A stretch of 49,889 nucleotides of DNA from Enterovibrio norvegicus DSM 15893 (GCF_900115495.1 NZ_FOWR01000038.1:1-49889), one strand, 5' to 3'; shown: positions 1 through 9,984, numbered from the stretch's first letter. Numbers and translations: made by a program. The notes: a model not told the origin generated them from the letters alone.

Positions 1-2
1 TC

Positions 3-413
3 TACAGTCATCGCTGGGAAATCGAATTAGGTTACCGAGAGATGAAACAGTACATGCTTCAAAATAGCCTGACACTAAGAAGTAAAACGCCGGCGTTGGT
101 CAAGCAGGAGCTTTGGGGGATGTTGCTTGCCTACAACCTGCTGCGTTTTATGATGTGCCAGATGGCGTATTCCTTGAATACGGTAATGCCATACCAAATA
201 GGTTTTAAGCAGGCATCGATATTTTTGGTGAGTCAGTTGCAGATGCTCCCGGCTGTCGCGCCCGGAAGATATCCAGAAGTGCTCAGGTATATCCTCGATA
301 TGGCAGAGAGCTTTGTGCTTCCAGAGAGGATGGAGAGGACATATCCAAGAGCAGTAAAGAAAAGGCCCAGTCGCTATGCGACCAGGCCTTCTAGAAGGCG
401 TAATTCAGCTTAA
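3..413 (+). CDS. IS4-family transposase, C-terminal part (5' truncated by window edge)
   Basis: The reading frame is already open at base 3 and continues to the stop at 413, so only the last 136 codons are visible. The residues YSHRWEIELGYREMKQ match the Y-(2)-R-(3)-E-(6)-K signature at the C-terminal end of the DDE catalytic domain of IS4-family transposases; the Glu is the third catalytic acid. An ATG at 42 opens the same frame internally but is not the real start. After the catalytic block come a helical segment and a basic tail rich in Arg, Lys, Ser and Pro. An inverted sequence, AAGGCC..GTCGC / GCGAC..GGCCTT, lies within the last codons (about 361-392). The element's terminal inverted repeat could not be placed with certainty downstream of 413. 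Whether the copy is intact depends on sequence upstream of the window. Confidence 0.85.
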   Translation, partial: YSHRWEIELGYREMKQYMLQNSLTLRSKTPALVKQELWGMLLAYNLLRFMMCQMAYSLNTVMPYQIGFKQASIFLVSQLQMLPAVAPGRYPEVLRYILDMAESFVLPERMERTYPRAVKKRPSRYATRPSRRRNSA

Positions 414-504
414 TTCACATGCATTAGGCTCGAGGCCTGCTTTTTAATTTCTGTTAACTATTGATAAATCACTAATTAATTCATCATTGAGTAACAACTC
501 AACA

Positions 505-2502
505 CTACTTAGCCCTTGCCATGTCTAGCGTAATCAAAGCCGCTTCATTCAAATAAGCGTCTGGCTGTTCATAATCGCTTGGCACGTCATCCAATGTCTT
601 AAAGGCTTTTTTCCCCAACATTTTTTGACGGTCATTTAAACGCGCAAGTCGCTTTTTATCTTCTTTTTCACGTTCTGCGATGCGTGATTTCTCATTCAAA
701 GAAATCACATTATCGTCTTTAATCGCCTTGTACTCGGCAATGTCTTCAGCAATAAAGCCAAACTCTTCATCATTTTTGATGCGAGACTGGTGCAATTTAC
801 CAAGTTCAACAACCAAGCTGTTGGTATTACCAACAGTGCTGTATGCAGCAGGGTTAATGCTATCCCACGGCAACGCATTTTCTTCAACACTCTCTCCTGT
901 TTCTTCAGGATCAACCGCCGTTGGGAACGCAATGTCAGGAACAACACCTAAGTTTTGTGTACTACCACCATTGATTCGATAGAATTTTTGGATGGTGTAC
1001 TGAACATGGCCTAGTGGTTTGTCGAACAAATCATAGATATGGTTCAGTGAACGGTGTTGTTGCACCGTGCCTTTACCGAAAGATTGTTCGCCCAAAATCA
1101 CTGCGCGACCATAATCTTGCAATGCGGCAGCAAAGATTTCAGAGGCAGAAGCAGAGTAACGGTTGATCAAAACGGTCACTGGGCCATCGTAGTAAATAGC
1201 ATTGTCGCTGTCGCTGTTCACTTTTACGCGACCATAACTGTCACGTACTTGAACAACGGGGCCACCATTAATAAACAAACCGGTCAACGCAGACGCTTCA
1301 CTTAGCGCACCACCACCGTTGTTACGAAGGTCGATAACAATACCGCTGACCTTATCTTTTTTGAGCTTGGCAATTTCTTTCTTAGTATCTTCAGCGAGAC
1401 CAACATAGAAACTAGGGACTGAGATAACACCCACTTTAGCCGAACCTTCTTCGATAAGTTCAGATTTTACTGCACGATCTTCAAGGCGGATTTTGTCACG
1501 GACAATTGTTACCTTGTAACTTTTAGAGTTCGCGCCTTCAGGTAATATCTCAAGTTTTACCTTGCTACCCTTTGGACCTTTAATCAACTGAACAACATCA
1601 TCAAGACGCCAGCCAATCACATCAACGACTTTATCGTCATCCTGCGCAACACCAATGATTCGGTCACCTGGAGACAACTTTTTCGAGCTTGATGCAGGGC
1701 CACCCGCAACCAAAGAGCGAATAACAGTGAAGTCATCTTCAACCTGTAACACCGCGCCAATCCCTTCCAAAGACAGGTTCATCTCAGATTGGAATTGCTC
1801 AGCATTTCGTGGCGACAAGTAACTGGTGTGAGGATCAACTTCACGCGAGAAAGCATTCAGATAGATCTGAAAAACATCTTCGCTTTTCGTTTGGGTAAGG
1901 CGTTTGAGCGCGTTGTTATAACGCTTTTTCAACGTATCTCGAATATCAGGCCAATCTTTACCCGCCAACTTCAAGTTCAACGCATCATTCTTTACACGAA
2001 GACGCCACAGTTCATTAAGCTCTGCGTCGTTTTTCGCCCAAGGCTCTTCGCTGCGATCGACCAACATATCGTCATTTGCATCAAACGTAATTTCGTTATC
2101 GAGCAAAGACAATGCATATTGGTAACGTTCAAAACGCTTTTGCAAAGACGCATTGAAAATGTCGTACGCTGCTGTTGTTTCGCCTGAACGCAGTTGATCA
2201 TCAAATTCTGAACGCCACTTGGATAGCATATCGACTTGTTCTTGCGTCAAGAACAAGCGATTAAAATCAAGTGTTTCTAAATAACGATCAAAGACTTCCG
2301 CGGAGAATGCATCATTAAGCTGAAACTGCTTATAGTGAGATTTTTCAAAACGGCGGGTAATACGTTTGCTGGCTGTCTTGTGTTGAGGTTCAGACACCAG
2401 AGTAGGTAAGTCAGATGATTCGTACTTAGCCTCAATGGCATGAGCGGATGCTGCCAGCATAATACTGGCAGCAATCACAGAAAAGCGGATTCGACATGTC
2501 AT
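505..2502 (-). CDS. prc: Carboxy-terminal (tail-specific) protease Prc/Tsp
   Basis: Periplasmic processing protease of the S41A family that degrades or trims proteins from non-polar C-termini, including SsrA-tagged and cell-wall-related proteins. The product is 665 residues, close to the 682 of E. coli Prc. An N-terminal signal peptide (about residues 1-22, ending SAHA) is visible. A PDZ segment starts around LEGIGAVLQVEDD and contains SPGDRIIGV. The serine/lysine dyad lies in the RYSASASE motif and, 25 residues on, in FGKGTVQ. A charged C-terminal domain of the Prc type (DUF3340) follows. It sits 18 bases downstream of proQ on the same strand, as in E. coli, so both are probably co-transcribed. 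The start at 2502 follows a GGGAG element 12 bases upstream. Confidence 0.96.
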   Translation of the reverse strand: MTCRIRFSVIAASIMLAASAHAIEAKYESSDLPTLVSEPQHKTASKRITRRFEKSHYKQFQLNDAFSAEVFDRYLETLDFNRLFLTQEQVDMLSKWRSEFDDQLRSGETTAAYDIFNASLQKRFERYQYALSLLDNEITFDANDDMLVDRSEEPWAKNDAELNELWRLRVKNDALNLKLAGKDWPDIRDTLKKRYNNALKRLTQTKSEDVFQIYLNAFSREVDPHTSYLSPRNAEQFQSEMNLSLEGIGAVLQVEDDFTVIRSLVAGGPASSSKKLSPGDRIIGVAQDDDKVVDVIGWRLDDVVQLIKGPKGSKVKLEILPEGANSKSYKVTIVRDKIRLEDRAVKSELIEEGSAKVGVISVPSFYVGLAEDTKKEIAKLKKDKVSGIVIDLRNNGGGALSEASALTGLFINGGPVVQVRDSYGRVKVNSDSDNAIYYDGPVTVLINRYSASASEIFAAALQDYGRAVILGEQSFGKGTVQQHRSLNHIYDLFDKPLGHVQYTIQKFYRINGGSTQNLGVVPDIAFPTAVDPEETGESVEENALPWDSINPAAYSTVGNTNSLVVELGKLHQSRIKNDEEFGFIAEDIAEYKAIKDDNVISLNEKSRIAEREKEDKKRLARLNDRQKMLGKKAFKTLDDVPSDYEQPDAYLNEAALITLDMARAK

Positions 2503-2520
2503 GCGTCGAGGGTTCTCCCT

Positions 2521-3177
2521 TTATGAACTGAGGTGCTCCGCTTTAACGAGCATGGTTAGACCATTGCTTAAACGTACGCGAACCTCGTCCTTATTAAGTT
2601 CTACAATCGTAGCGGGCATGTTGCCATTACCCATATTAACGTTAACGTCCTTACCTACGACAATATCTTCGGCGTTGAGTTCACGACGTGGCTCAACTGG
2701 CTTCTTAGTAAGCTTAGTATTTTTTGCCTTAGCTGGTCGAGATTTTGCTTGGTTAACCGTTGATTTATTTGCTTTTGGTGCTGTTTTGTCTCTCGCGTTA
2801 GACTTTTTGTCACCTTGTTTCGCAGCTTGCTCTTTACGACGTTCAGCAGCTCTCGCTTTGCTTTCAGCCAACGCAGTTTGAGCATGCTCAATGTGCTCTT
2901 GCTCAAGCGCGCCACAATCACTACCGTCTAGATCAACGCGAACAGCACCTTCTTTAGCGCCATATAGGTAACGCCAGGAAGACGTGTATTGACGCAATGC
3001 GGCACGAAGTTGGGTTTTACTGACCCTTGGATCATCAGCAAGACGTTCAGACAAGTCTTGGAAAATGCCGATTTTCAGAGGACGCGCTTCACCTTCAAGA
3101 GTGAAACAGTTCGGGAAACGCTCAGCGATATATGCAATAACTTGTTTGCTGTTGGCCAGTTTTTCAGTGTTTTCCAT
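2521..3177 (-). CDS. proQ: RNA chaperone ProQ
   Basis: Global RNA-binding protein of the FinO/ProQ family that binds structured sRNAs and mRNA 3' ends. I chose the ATG at 3177 ([12 protein letters not shown]) rather than an upstream in-frame start at 3234, because it has a GGAAG ribosome site 4 bases upstream and matches the family N-terminus; this gives 218 residues. The N-terminal FinO-like domain (about residues 5-120) includes the conserved segment [14 protein letters not shown] Lys/Ala/Arg-rich linker follows (about 115-165). The C-terminal part ([20 protein letters not shown] to the end) is the Tudor/Hfq-like domain. The gene lies between the GAF-type methionine sulfoxide reductase and prc on the same strand, the classical enteric order. 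Confidence 0.96.
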   Translation of the reverse strand: MENTEKLANSKQVIAYIAERFPNCFTLEGEARPLKIGIFQDLSERLADDPRVSKTQLRAALRQYTSSWRYLYGAKEGAVRVDLDGSDCGALEQEHIEHAQTALAESKARAAERRKEQAAKQGDKKSNARDKTAPKANKSTVNQAKSRPAKAKNTKLTKKPVEPRRELNAEDIVVGKDVNVNMGNGNMPATIVELNKDEVRVRLSNGLTMLVKAEHLSS

Positions 3178-3291
3178 TTTTCTTCCTGTCTCTTTGCGCA
3201 AAGGCGACAATAGAGATTGTGTACGAGTTAACAAAATAAGTGCTGCGTATTATAGATACCTGAGTACGAAAAACCACAGAGAACCTTAAAT

Positions 3292-3750
3292 TTAGAGGTG
3301 TTTTTGCAATTCATTGACCAATAAAGTGAGTCCGGTTTCATCATACTCATCAAATCTTGCCTTTTCTGGACTATCTATATCCAAAACACCAACAAGTTTA
3401 CCCTTCACATATAACGGTAAAACAACTTCTGAATTACTGGCTGCATCACAGGCGATATGCCCTTCAAAGAGGTGCACATCTTCTATACGTAGGACAGAGT
3501 CCTCACTAAACGCAGTGCCGCACACACCTTTTCCATAGGGAATACGCACACAAGCTGGCTTACCTTGAAACGGACCCAACACTAATTCATTGCCATCATC
3601 AAGGTAAAAACCTGCCCAGTTAATGCATTCAAGTTCTTGGTAAAGAAGCGCACTGACATTAGCAAGGTTTGCAATGAGGTTAGGTTCCCCTTCTATCAAG
3701 GCTAACGCTTGACGAGTAAGAAGGTTGTAGAACGCGGCTTTGTTTTCCAT
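3292..3750 (-). CDS. msrC: Free methionine-(R)-sulfoxide reductase (GAF-domain fRMsr)
   Basis: Cytoplasmic single-GAF-domain enzyme (YebR type) that reduces free methionine-R-sulfoxide. The three family cysteines are visible at about residues 67, 77 and 101 (contexts PACVRIP, GKGVCGTAF and HIACDAAS), equivalent to Cys84, Cys94 and Cys118 of E. coli fRMsr. The ATG at 3750 (MENKAAFY) is preferred; a TTG at 3780 would add ten residues with no better ribosome site, and neither start has a strong Shine-Dalgarno. Length is 152 residues, normal for the family. The gene is the first of a leftward set msrC-proQ-prc and is divergent from letA across a 434-base gap. Confidence 0.92.
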   Translation of the reverse strand: MENKAAFYNLLTRQALALIEGEPNLIANLANVSALLYQELECINWAGFYLDDGNELVLGPFQGKPACVRIPYGKGVCGTAFSEDSVLRIEDVHLFEGHIACDAASNSEVVLPLYVKGKLVGVLDIDSPEKARFDEYDETGLTLLVNELQKHL

Positions 3751-4184
3751 TGATTTACAGCATCCGTATGAAGGAGGCAATAACCGTATAATGTATTTAT
3801 CTGAGGTTCAATAGTGAAATCGCCCTAAAATTCCAAACTGCTTCAAGATGACTAAGAATTTATCCCGATGAAATCATGAAAGTTATGTGGCTAAACACAG
3901 GACGTTCGAATCTCTAGTTAAGGTGATGAATTCAGCATGAGGCATTAACCTACAAAATGAACGACGAAGATTTGAACAAATTCATTGAGATATCCGTGTT
4001 TTATACATAATTTCATGTCCCAAAAGAACGAGAAAGTTTATGATGCTTTCACTTTAACGATGACGCTGTCTTGAATATGAACACACATAGCCGTCTATCA
4101 GACTCAACACTTAGTGTACTAAGCTGTACAGCTTGAGCGCCCTATCAAGAGAAACACTCAACGTTATATAAGGTAGAATCAGCC
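3751..4184. other. Divergent intergenic region between msrC and letA
   Basis: This 434-base gap separates two divergently transcribed core genes and should hold promoters for both. I see no convincing open frame on either strand, no intrinsic terminator and no operator I can name. The sequence has short stop-rich stretches that look like neither coding DNA nor a structured RNA. The only recognisable element is the purine-rich AAGGTAGAA just ahead of the letA start. Confidence 0.5.
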
Positions 4185-5402
4185 ATGCGCGTGCTGCGAT
4201 GCACATCTTGTGACTTGATATTGCGTAACGTGTCTGTAGCGCGAGGCTACAGCGCATGCTGCCCGGGATGTGACTCTCGGGTGGCTAAAAATACATCACT
4301 CAGCTTTTCAGGCGAAATCGCGCTGGGGCTTGCTGCGCTGGCATTGTTCTTCCCTGCACAACTGTTTCCTTTGATCAGCATTGAGTTGATTGGCGTTAAC
4401 CTTTCAACAACGGTTGGAAGTGGCGCTGTCACTCTGCTTTCTACTTTTCCTTTTGTTGGTCTGTTAGTCCTCTTCTGCACCGTCTTTTCACCCTTTGTGT
4501 TTCTCTTGTCGATATTGCTATCAAATGTCGCACTTCATTACCGCCATGCAAAAAGCCTCTACTACACGACGTATGTATTGAAGGTAATTCGACACTGGGT
4601 AATGGTCGATGTGTTTCTTGTCAGCCTCGGTATTGCAGGCTTCAAAGTCGCAGACATTGCTGAAATATCGGTGGGCAGCGGGCTCTTTAGTTTTGTGCTA
4701 CTTCAGATACTCATGGCAACCCTGCTTTCTCGTGTGTCACCAAAGCGCTACTGGGATGCCTATTCTGCCAATATTCCAACCAACGAATGCGCTGATACTG
4801 CATTACATGTCGATGATACGCATTTGATTGGCTGCAAGCATTGTGGCCTTGCTCAAGATGCGGAGCATTCGAATTGCTCCCGCTGTGGCGCCAAGCTCGA
4901 AAAACGTATCTTCCAGAGTATTCAGAAAACGTGGGCTTGCTTAATCGCCGCAATTATCTTTATCTTTCCGGCGAACTTTTTCCCGATTTCCATTTTGCTT
5001 ACTAACGGCAAGCGATTAGAAGACACCATATTTTCTGGCGTCGCCCATCTAATTAAAACAGGCATGTATGGCATCGCCATTATCATTTTCACCGCCAGCA
5101 TCATCGTGCCCGTTGCTAAGATCGTTAGCCTCGCCTACATCCTGATTTGCATTCACTTCAAAGTGGAATCAGGCAGAAAGCAACGCATGAAAATGTATCG
5201 TTTCGTTAAGTGGATTGGTAAGTGGTCAGTCATGGATTTATGCGTTATCGCTATCATGATGTCCCTCATCGATCGAGGACGCCTTCTCGATTTTACGCCT
5301 GGTCCTGGCGCTATTGCCTTTGGCTTGGTTGTGGTGTTAACCATGATTGCTGCTGAAAGCCTCGATTCTCGTCTTATTTGGGATAAATATGAGCAACGTT
5401 GA
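4185..5402 (+). CDS. letA: LetA/YebS, PqiA-family inner-membrane partner of the LetB lipid tunnel
   Basis: Inner-membrane protein of the PqiA family that partners the MCE protein LetB in lipid transport across the envelope. The 405 residues contain two tandem PqiA units. Each begins with zinc-ribbon-like CxxC pairs (CTSC near residue 6 and CPGC near 27; then CKHC and CSRC around 217-237), followed by about four transmembrane helices. The motif FPANFFPISI in unit two is typical of the family. The stop overlaps the letB start by 14 bases, which implies translational coupling. Gene order letA-letB-rsmF matches E. coli yebS-yebT-yebU. Confidence 0.93.
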   Translation: MRVLRCTSCDLILRNVSVARGYSACCPGCDSRVAKNTSLSFSGEIALGLAALALFFPAQLFPLISIELIGVNLSTTVGSGAVTLLSTFPFVGLLVLFCTVFSPFVFLLSILLSNVALHYRHAKSLYYTTYVLKVIRHWVMVDVFLVSLGIAGFKVADIAEISVGSGLFSFVLLQILMATLLSRVSPKRYWDAYSANIPTNECADTALHVDDTHLIGCKHCGLAQDAEHSNCSRCGAKLEKRIFQSIQKTWACLIAAIIFIFPANFFPISILLTNGKRLEDTIFSGVAHLIKTGMYGIAIIIFTASIIVPVAKIVSLAYILICIHFKVESGRKQRMKMYRFVKWIGKWSVMDLCVIAIMMSLIDRGRLLDFTPGPGAIAFGLVVVLTMIAAESLDSRLIWDKYEQR

Positions 5403-8013
5403 ACAACCTCAAATCAAAGAGCCGACGATTAAAAAAGACAGAGGGATCTCCCCTTTGTGGATTTTTACCGCCCTTGCTTTCTTGTTAGCAGGTTGGCTTC
5501 TTTATCGTTCCGTCAGTGAAGCTGGTGAACGCATTGAAATTCAATTTACCGATGCACAAGGCATTGAAGCGGGAAGAACCACCATCCGTTATCAAGGCTT
5601 AGAAGTCGGAATGATCCGTAAGATAAATCTGGCAGATGATCTTCAAAGCATCACGGCAGAAGCGGACATTTACCCCGAAGCAACGAAGATCCTTAAAAAG
5701 GACACGGTGTTTTGGGTGGTAAAGCCCAAAGCCTCAATCACTGGCATTAGCGGGCTCGATGCGCTGGTTTCCGGTAATTATATTGCTGTATTCCCGGGCG
5801 CGGGTGATTCGCAAACACGATTTGTTGCAGCAGAAGAAGCACCGCCTGTTGCCTTTGATGACGACAGCATGCACGTTGTGCTTGAAGCACCCGATTTAGG
5901 GTCATTGAGCATAGGTTCGGGTGTGTATTACAAGAAAATACGTGTTGGCGAAGTCTATGACTACCGTTTAACCAAAGACAAAACCCGCGTAAAAGTCTCA
6001 CTTAAAGTGAAGAAAGAACACGCAAGTCTGGTTACAGAAAAATCGCGCTTCTGGAACGTGAGTGGCGTGAGTGCCGATGTGTCATTATCGGGTGTCGACG
6101 TCAAAGTTGAAAACCTCGCCTCTGTTCTCGCTGGCGGTGTTGCGTTTGACTCGCCAATGGCAGCGACACAAGCACCTGACATGACAACGTTCCAACTTTA
6201 CAGATCAATTAACGATACAGACCGCGGCATCCCTATCACTATCAACTTGCCTGCGAACCACAACATCAAAAACCATGAGGCCCCTATCGTCTATCAAGGG
6301 CTAGAAGTCGGTCGCTTGAACGATATCTCATTCAATAAAGACTTCACGGGCACCATCGCGAAAGCCAACATTGATCCCGCAATGGCATGGCTATTAAAGA
6401 GCAACAGTGAGTTCATCATTGAAGCCCCGCAACTCAATTTCGATGGTTTGAAAAATCTACCGAATTTGTTTACAGGGAACACCCTGTCTATCTCCCCTGG
6501 TGATGGTGATGAAACGCATGAATTCACGGCGAAAAGCACAGATTCCATCATGGCCTCAGACCCTCGTGCACTGACGGTGTCATTAAGTGCCGAAAACGCG
6601 TGGGGGTTAGGGCGAAATACAAAGATCCTTTACCGCGGTATGCAAGTGGGCTTCGTTAACAAGACAGCGTTGAATGACGGTTCAGTCAGCCTCGATGTCA
6701 TTATCGATCCACAATACAAACATCTGGTGAAGAGTCAGACACGCTTCTTCATCGTTGGTGGTGTCACTGGCCAAATCACCTCAGAAGGTGTTGAGTTTAT
6801 TGTACCGGCTGTCGCGCAAATGGCGGAGCCAGCCATTAGCTTTACCAGCGAAGGCGAAGCAAAAGTACGCGATGACTACACCCTCTTTAAATCTGAAATC
6901 CAAGCACGAAACGCGCAAGACAGCTTAAAGGGCTATCGAACGCTAACCCTTATCGCTGCAAAATTGCCGTCAGTCTCCGAAGGCAGCCCCGTGATGTATA
7001 AGAACTTCACCGTCGGCAAAGTCGAAGGCTTCCAATTGGCGAAAAACAGCGTCGAAGTTCAGGTGAAAATCGAGAATCGATACCACCACCTGATCTCTGA
7101 TAAAACCGTGTTTTGGAACCAATCAGGTGTCGACATAAAAGCGAGCTTGTCCGGCGTACATATCGATACAGGTTCGTTGAAATCTATCGTATCTGGCGGT
7201 ATTTCATTTGGCGACATTCAAGGTATCGACAACAAAAACGGCCGTCATTGGAAGCTATATGACAGTCTGACTGATGCACAAAACTACGGGCTAAAAATCG
7301 CCTTTACAGCAGATGAAGCCAATGGCCTTTCAGCAGGCAGCAAGATCCGCTATCAAGGCGTTGATGTCGGTGAAGTGACAGATCTCTCCCCAGCCTTCCA
7401 ATATGAAGGCGTGATCGTGAATGCCATTTTGTACCCTGAGTATTCCAGCAAACTTGCTAAAGCGACGAGCTATTTTTGGGTAGCGCAGCCTACATTGAGC
7501 CTAACCAAAACCGAAAACTTGGATTCTCTGTTTGGCGCGTATATTTCCGTCGTACCGGGCAATGGCAAGCTGCGTGAGGAATTCCAACTTCACAACGCTG
7601 CGGAATACAAAGGCGGCCTCACACTGGTTCTAGAGAGCGAAAATCGTGGCTCTGTGAACGTGGGAACCCCGATTCTATTCCGCGATTTTGAGGTAGGTAC
7701 CGTCACCGATGTGCGTCTTGGCCGTTTCGCTGACCGCGTCCTGATTGAAGTGAAGATCAGTGATGATTACAAACATTTGGTTCGCAACAACACGGTATTC
7801 TGGAACCGTTCTGGCGTGGATGTTTCAATCGGCTTAACGGGCGCGACAGTTCGCAGTGGCACCATTGAGAGCATCCTCAAAGGTGGCATCGCGTTCGCAA
7901 CACCTGAAGGCGAAGCCTTAGCGGCACCAGCGCGTTCTGATCAGCATTACTTGCTACACCGTGAAGCAAAGTCAGAATGGGAATCATGGCGCACAGCCAT
8001 TCCTGAGTTCTAA
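5389..8013 (+). CDS. letB: LetB/YebT, seven-MCE-domain intermembrane lipid transport protein
   Basis: Periplasm-spanning MCE protein that forms a stacked-ring tunnel for phospholipid movement between membranes. The start at 5389 (MSNVEQPQ) inside the end of letA is preferred over the in-frame alternative at 5347, because it follows a GGGAT element and directly precedes the single transmembrane helix (about residues 24-43, FTALAFLLAGWLLYRS). Seven MCE repeats can be counted from their recurrent YQGLEVG-like core: YQGLEVG, YKKIRVG, YQGLEVG, YRGMQVG, YKNFTVG, YQGVDVG and FRDFEVG. Seven is the number in E. coli LetB. Recurrent SGxxIxxxPG segments are the pore-lining loops. The product is 874 residues. 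Confidence 0.94.
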   Translation: MSNVEQPQIKEPTIKKDRGISPLWIFTALAFLLAGWLLYRSVSEAGERIEIQFTDAQGIEAGRTTIRYQGLEVGMIRKINLADDLQSITAEADIYPEATKILKKDTVFWVVKPKASITGISGLDALVSGNYIAVFPGAGDSQTRFVAAEEAPPVAFDDDSMHVVLEAPDLGSLSIGSGVYYKKIRVGEVYDYRLTKDKTRVKVSLKVKKEHASLVTEKSRFWNVSGVSADVSLSGVDVKVENLASVLAGGVAFDSPMAATQAPDMTTFQLYRSINDTDRGIPITINLPANHNIKNHEAPIVYQGLEVGRLNDISFNKDFTGTIAKANIDPAMAWLLKSNSEFIIEAPQLNFDGLKNLPNLFTGNTLSISPGDGDETHEFTAKSTDSIMASDPRALTVSLSAENAWGLGRNTKILYRGMQVGFVNKTALNDGSVSLDVIIDPQYKHLVKSQTRFFIVGGVTGQITSEGVEFIVPAVAQMAEPAISFTSEGEAKVRDDYTLFKSEIQARNAQDSLKGYRTLTLIAAKLPSVSEGSPVMYKNFTVGKVEGFQLAKNSVEVQVKIENRYHHLISDKTVFWNQSGVDIKASLSGVHIDTGSLKSIVSGGISFGDIQGIDNKNGRHWKLYDSLTDAQNYGLKIAFTADEANGLSAGSKIRYQGVDVGEVTDLSPAFQYEGVIVNAILYPEYSSKLAKATSYFWVAQPTLSLTKTENLDSLFGAYISVVPGNGKLREEFQLHNAAEYKGGLTLVLESENRGSVNVGTPILFRDFEVGTVTDVRLGRFADRVLIEVKISDDYKHLVRNNTVFWNRSGVDVSIGLTGATVRSGTIESILKGGIAFATPEGEALAAPARSDQHYLLHREAKSEWESWRTAIPEF

Positions 8014-8052
8014 CACGGCAGAGCCAAGTTAAAACCGAACACAAGCACCCCG

Positions 8053-8088
8053 AAAAGCGCGATTCTTTATAAAGGATCGCGCTTTTTC
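8053..8088 (+). terminator. Intrinsic terminator after letB
   Basis: An inverted repeat with arms AAAGCGCGAT and ATCGCGCTTT encloses an internal CTTT/AAAG pair and is followed by a T-rich tract. It lies 40 bases after the letB stop and 90 bases before rsmF, so rsmF probably has its own promoter or relies on read-through. Confidence 0.85.
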
Positions 8089-8175
8089 TTTGCCGAACGT
8101 TGAGAGAATCTGGCGTCTGCACCACTTTCCTTTTACACTTCGCCATCAAGAAATTTCAGTAAGAGACACGTTCAA

Positions 8176-9609
8176 GTGCATCCAAATATCGAATTGCCAG
8201 AGTTATTCCTAAAACAAGTTGAGCAAATCCTTCCATCTCATCTCTCCATGGACGATTTCATCGACGCGTGTAAGCGCCCGTTACGCAGAAGCATTCGCGT
8301 AAACACGCTCAAGAACTCTGTCGAAGATTTTAAAATCCGCGCGCAAGAGAAAGGTTGGACACTATCTCCTGTTCCTTGGTGTGATACCGGATTTTGGATT
8401 GAACGTGAAGAGAACGCCGATACCGTGCCACTCGGCAACACTGCCGAACACATGGCAGGGCTTTTTTACATTCAAGAAGCCAGCTCCATGCTGCCTGTCA
8501 CCGCCCTGCTTGAGAACAATACCGATCTCGAGCGCGTGTTAGACATGGCTGCAGCACCAGGGTCAAAAACAACCCAGATTGCTGCTGCACTCAATAATCA
8601 AGGTGTATTGGTCGCCAATGAGTATTCAGCAAGCCGCGTCAAAGTGCTTCACGCGAACTTACTCCGCTGTGGTGTTCATAATGCCGCTCTGACGAACTTC
8701 GATGGCCGTGTGTTTGGTGGGTGGCTTCCAGAGAGCTTTGATGCCATTTTGCTCGACGCACCCTGCTCGGGCGAAGGCACAATCCGTAAAGATGCCGATG
8801 CAATGAGCAATTGGAGCCCTGAATCTGTTACCGAGATTGCAAACACACAACGTGATTTAATCACGAGCGCCTTTCACGCGCTAAAAGCAGGCGGCTCTCT
8901 GGTTTACTCAACCTGCACATTGAACCACGAAGAAAACCAACACATTTGCCACTTTCTGAAAGAAACCTTTGGCGATGCAGTAGCGTTTGAACCTCTAGGC
9001 CATTTGTTTGAAGGCGCAGAGAAAGCCTGCACAGAAGAAGGCTTCCTCCACGTGTTTCCGCAAATCTTCGATAGCGAAGGCTTCTTCGTCGCGCGTATTC
9101 GAAAAACCGAAAATGTGAACAGCGAAATGGTGAGAAAGCGCCCACGTAATTTCCCGTTTAAGCCTGCGACACGTAAAGATTCGGCCGAAATCATTGCTGC
9201 TGTCGAATCATCACTGGGCATCGTCGTGCCGCAAAATTCAACCGTGTGGCTTCGTGACAAAGAGGTTTGGCTGTTCCCGAAAGCCGTTGAACGCTTACTT
9301 CCAGAAATTAAATTCGATCGCATCGGATTGAAACTTGCTGAGTCACACAAAAATGGTTATCGCTGGCAACACGAAACCGTGATGGCATTGGCCACTGGCA
9401 AAGAAGCGGTCTGCCTCGACCTTTCAGCAGAAAACGCTAAAGAGTGGTATATGGGCCGAGATATTAGGCCGCAAGATCTCACAGGGAAAGGTGAAGTGAT
9501 TGTATGTTACCGAGGTCAACCTATCGGAATAGGTAAATGGGTAGGCAATAAAATTAAAAATGGCCTTCCAAGAGAACTAGTTAGAGACGTGAACTTATTT
9601 GTTAACTGA
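8176..9609 (+). CDS. rsmF: 16S rRNA (cytosine(1407)-C(5))-methyltransferase RsmF
   Basis: S-adenosylmethionine-dependent m5C methyltransferase of the NOL1/NOP2/Sun family that modifies C1407 of 16S rRNA. Translation appears to begin at a GTG (8176, [10 protein letters not shown]), in register with the E. coli RsmF N-terminus. Visible motifs are the SAM-binding [10 protein letters not shown] (about 118-127), the DAPCSGEGT motif IV with its Pro-Cys, and [12 protein letters not shown] motif VI, whose Cys is the expected nucleophile. The C-terminal third (after about residue 315) carries the PUA-like RsmF-specific domain. At 477 residues it matches the family. No strong Shine-Dalgarno is present. 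Confidence 0.93.
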   Translation: MHPNIELPELFLKQVEQILPSHLSMDDFIDACKRPLRRSIRVNTLKNSVEDFKIRAQEKGWTLSPVPWCDTGFWIEREENADTVPLGNTAEHMAGLFYIQEASSMLPVTALLENNTDLERVLDMAAAPGSKTTQIAAALNNQGVLVANEYSASRVKVLHANLLRCGVHNAALTNFDGRVFGGWLPESFDAILLDAPCSGEGTIRKDADAMSNWSPESVTEIANTQRDLITSAFHALKAGGSLVYSTCTLNHEENQHICHFLKETFGDAVAFEPLGHLFEGAEKACTEEGFLHVFPQIFDSEGFFVARIRKTENVNSEMVRKRPRNFPFKPATRKDSAEIIAAVESSLGIVVPQNSTVWLRDKEVWLFPKAVERLLPEIKFDRIGLKLAESHKNGYRWQHETVMALATGKEAVCLDLSAENAKEWYMGRDIRPQDLTGKGEVIVCYRGQPIGIGKWVGNKIKNGLPRELVRDVNLFVN

Positions 9610-9766
9610 ATACTTTTCATATTCTCAATGATGAAACGCCGTAAGCGCCTTGCAGAAGCTAAATTTGTAAGAGATTACAAATCTCCATTTAAACCAGTTA
9701 GCGCAAGGCTCTTACGAGCCATTCCCCTAAGCCCGGAACAGGAATCGTTCCGGGCTCTTTTTATTC
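9610..9766 (+). ncRNA. Candidate small RNA or tiny gene between rsmF and the 9730 terminator
   Basis: This stretch between rsmF and the next gene ends in a strong factor-independent terminator (9730-9763), as an sRNA or a short 3'UTR-derived RNA would. It contains two local inverted repeats, including TTTGTAAGAGATTACAAAT near 9663. A reading frame starting ATG ATG at 9628 encodes a basic N-terminus (MMKRRKRLAEAKFVRDYKSP) but runs through the terminator stem to a stop at 9801 and has no ribosome site, so a protein product is doubtful. I do not recognise a known Rfam family. The alternative is simply an rsmF 3' untranslated tail. Confidence 0.35.
9730..9763 (+). terminator. Intrinsic terminator downstream of rsmF
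   Basis: Perfect ten-base-pair arms AGCCCGGAAC / GTTCCGGGCT with a seven-base loop, followed by CTTTTTATT. It ends transcription from rsmF or from a small RNA located between them. Confidence 0.92.
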
Positions 9767-9923
9767 GGCGGTCCCTCGCCTTATCATGCATTGCTTTATA
9801 GGTTTTATACCTAGCCAAACTCGCGTGGTTTGTATGCCTTACAATATGCATCGTAAGAAACCGTTTCACACGACCATTTTGCAAGGTCAAAGATAAGACT
9901 TCTTCGCCTGAAAAAGAGACACA

Positions 9924-9950
9924 AAAAAAGGAACCTCTCGGTTCCTTTTT
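9924..9950. terminator. Bidirectional terminator 3' of the CvfB-like gene
   Basis: Arms AAAAAGGAAC and GTTCCTTTTT with loop CTCTCG form a symmetrical A-tract/T-tract hairpin. It lies 35 bases beyond the stop of the leftward S1-domain gene and can work in both directions. Confidence 0.88.
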
Positions 9951-9984
9951 AAAGGTTTTTTGCTTGAATCAGCCGTTGACTGGT

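Noticed and set aside
9628-9801. 58-codon ORF starting ATG ATG after rsmF
   Set aside because: No ribosome site, and it reads straight through a strong terminator hairpin; mentioned only as an alternative to the sRNA idea.
9675-9890. 71-codon minus-strand ORF across the rsmF terminator region
   Set aside because: It overlaps the terminator, lacks a ribosome site and shows no protein-like pattern.
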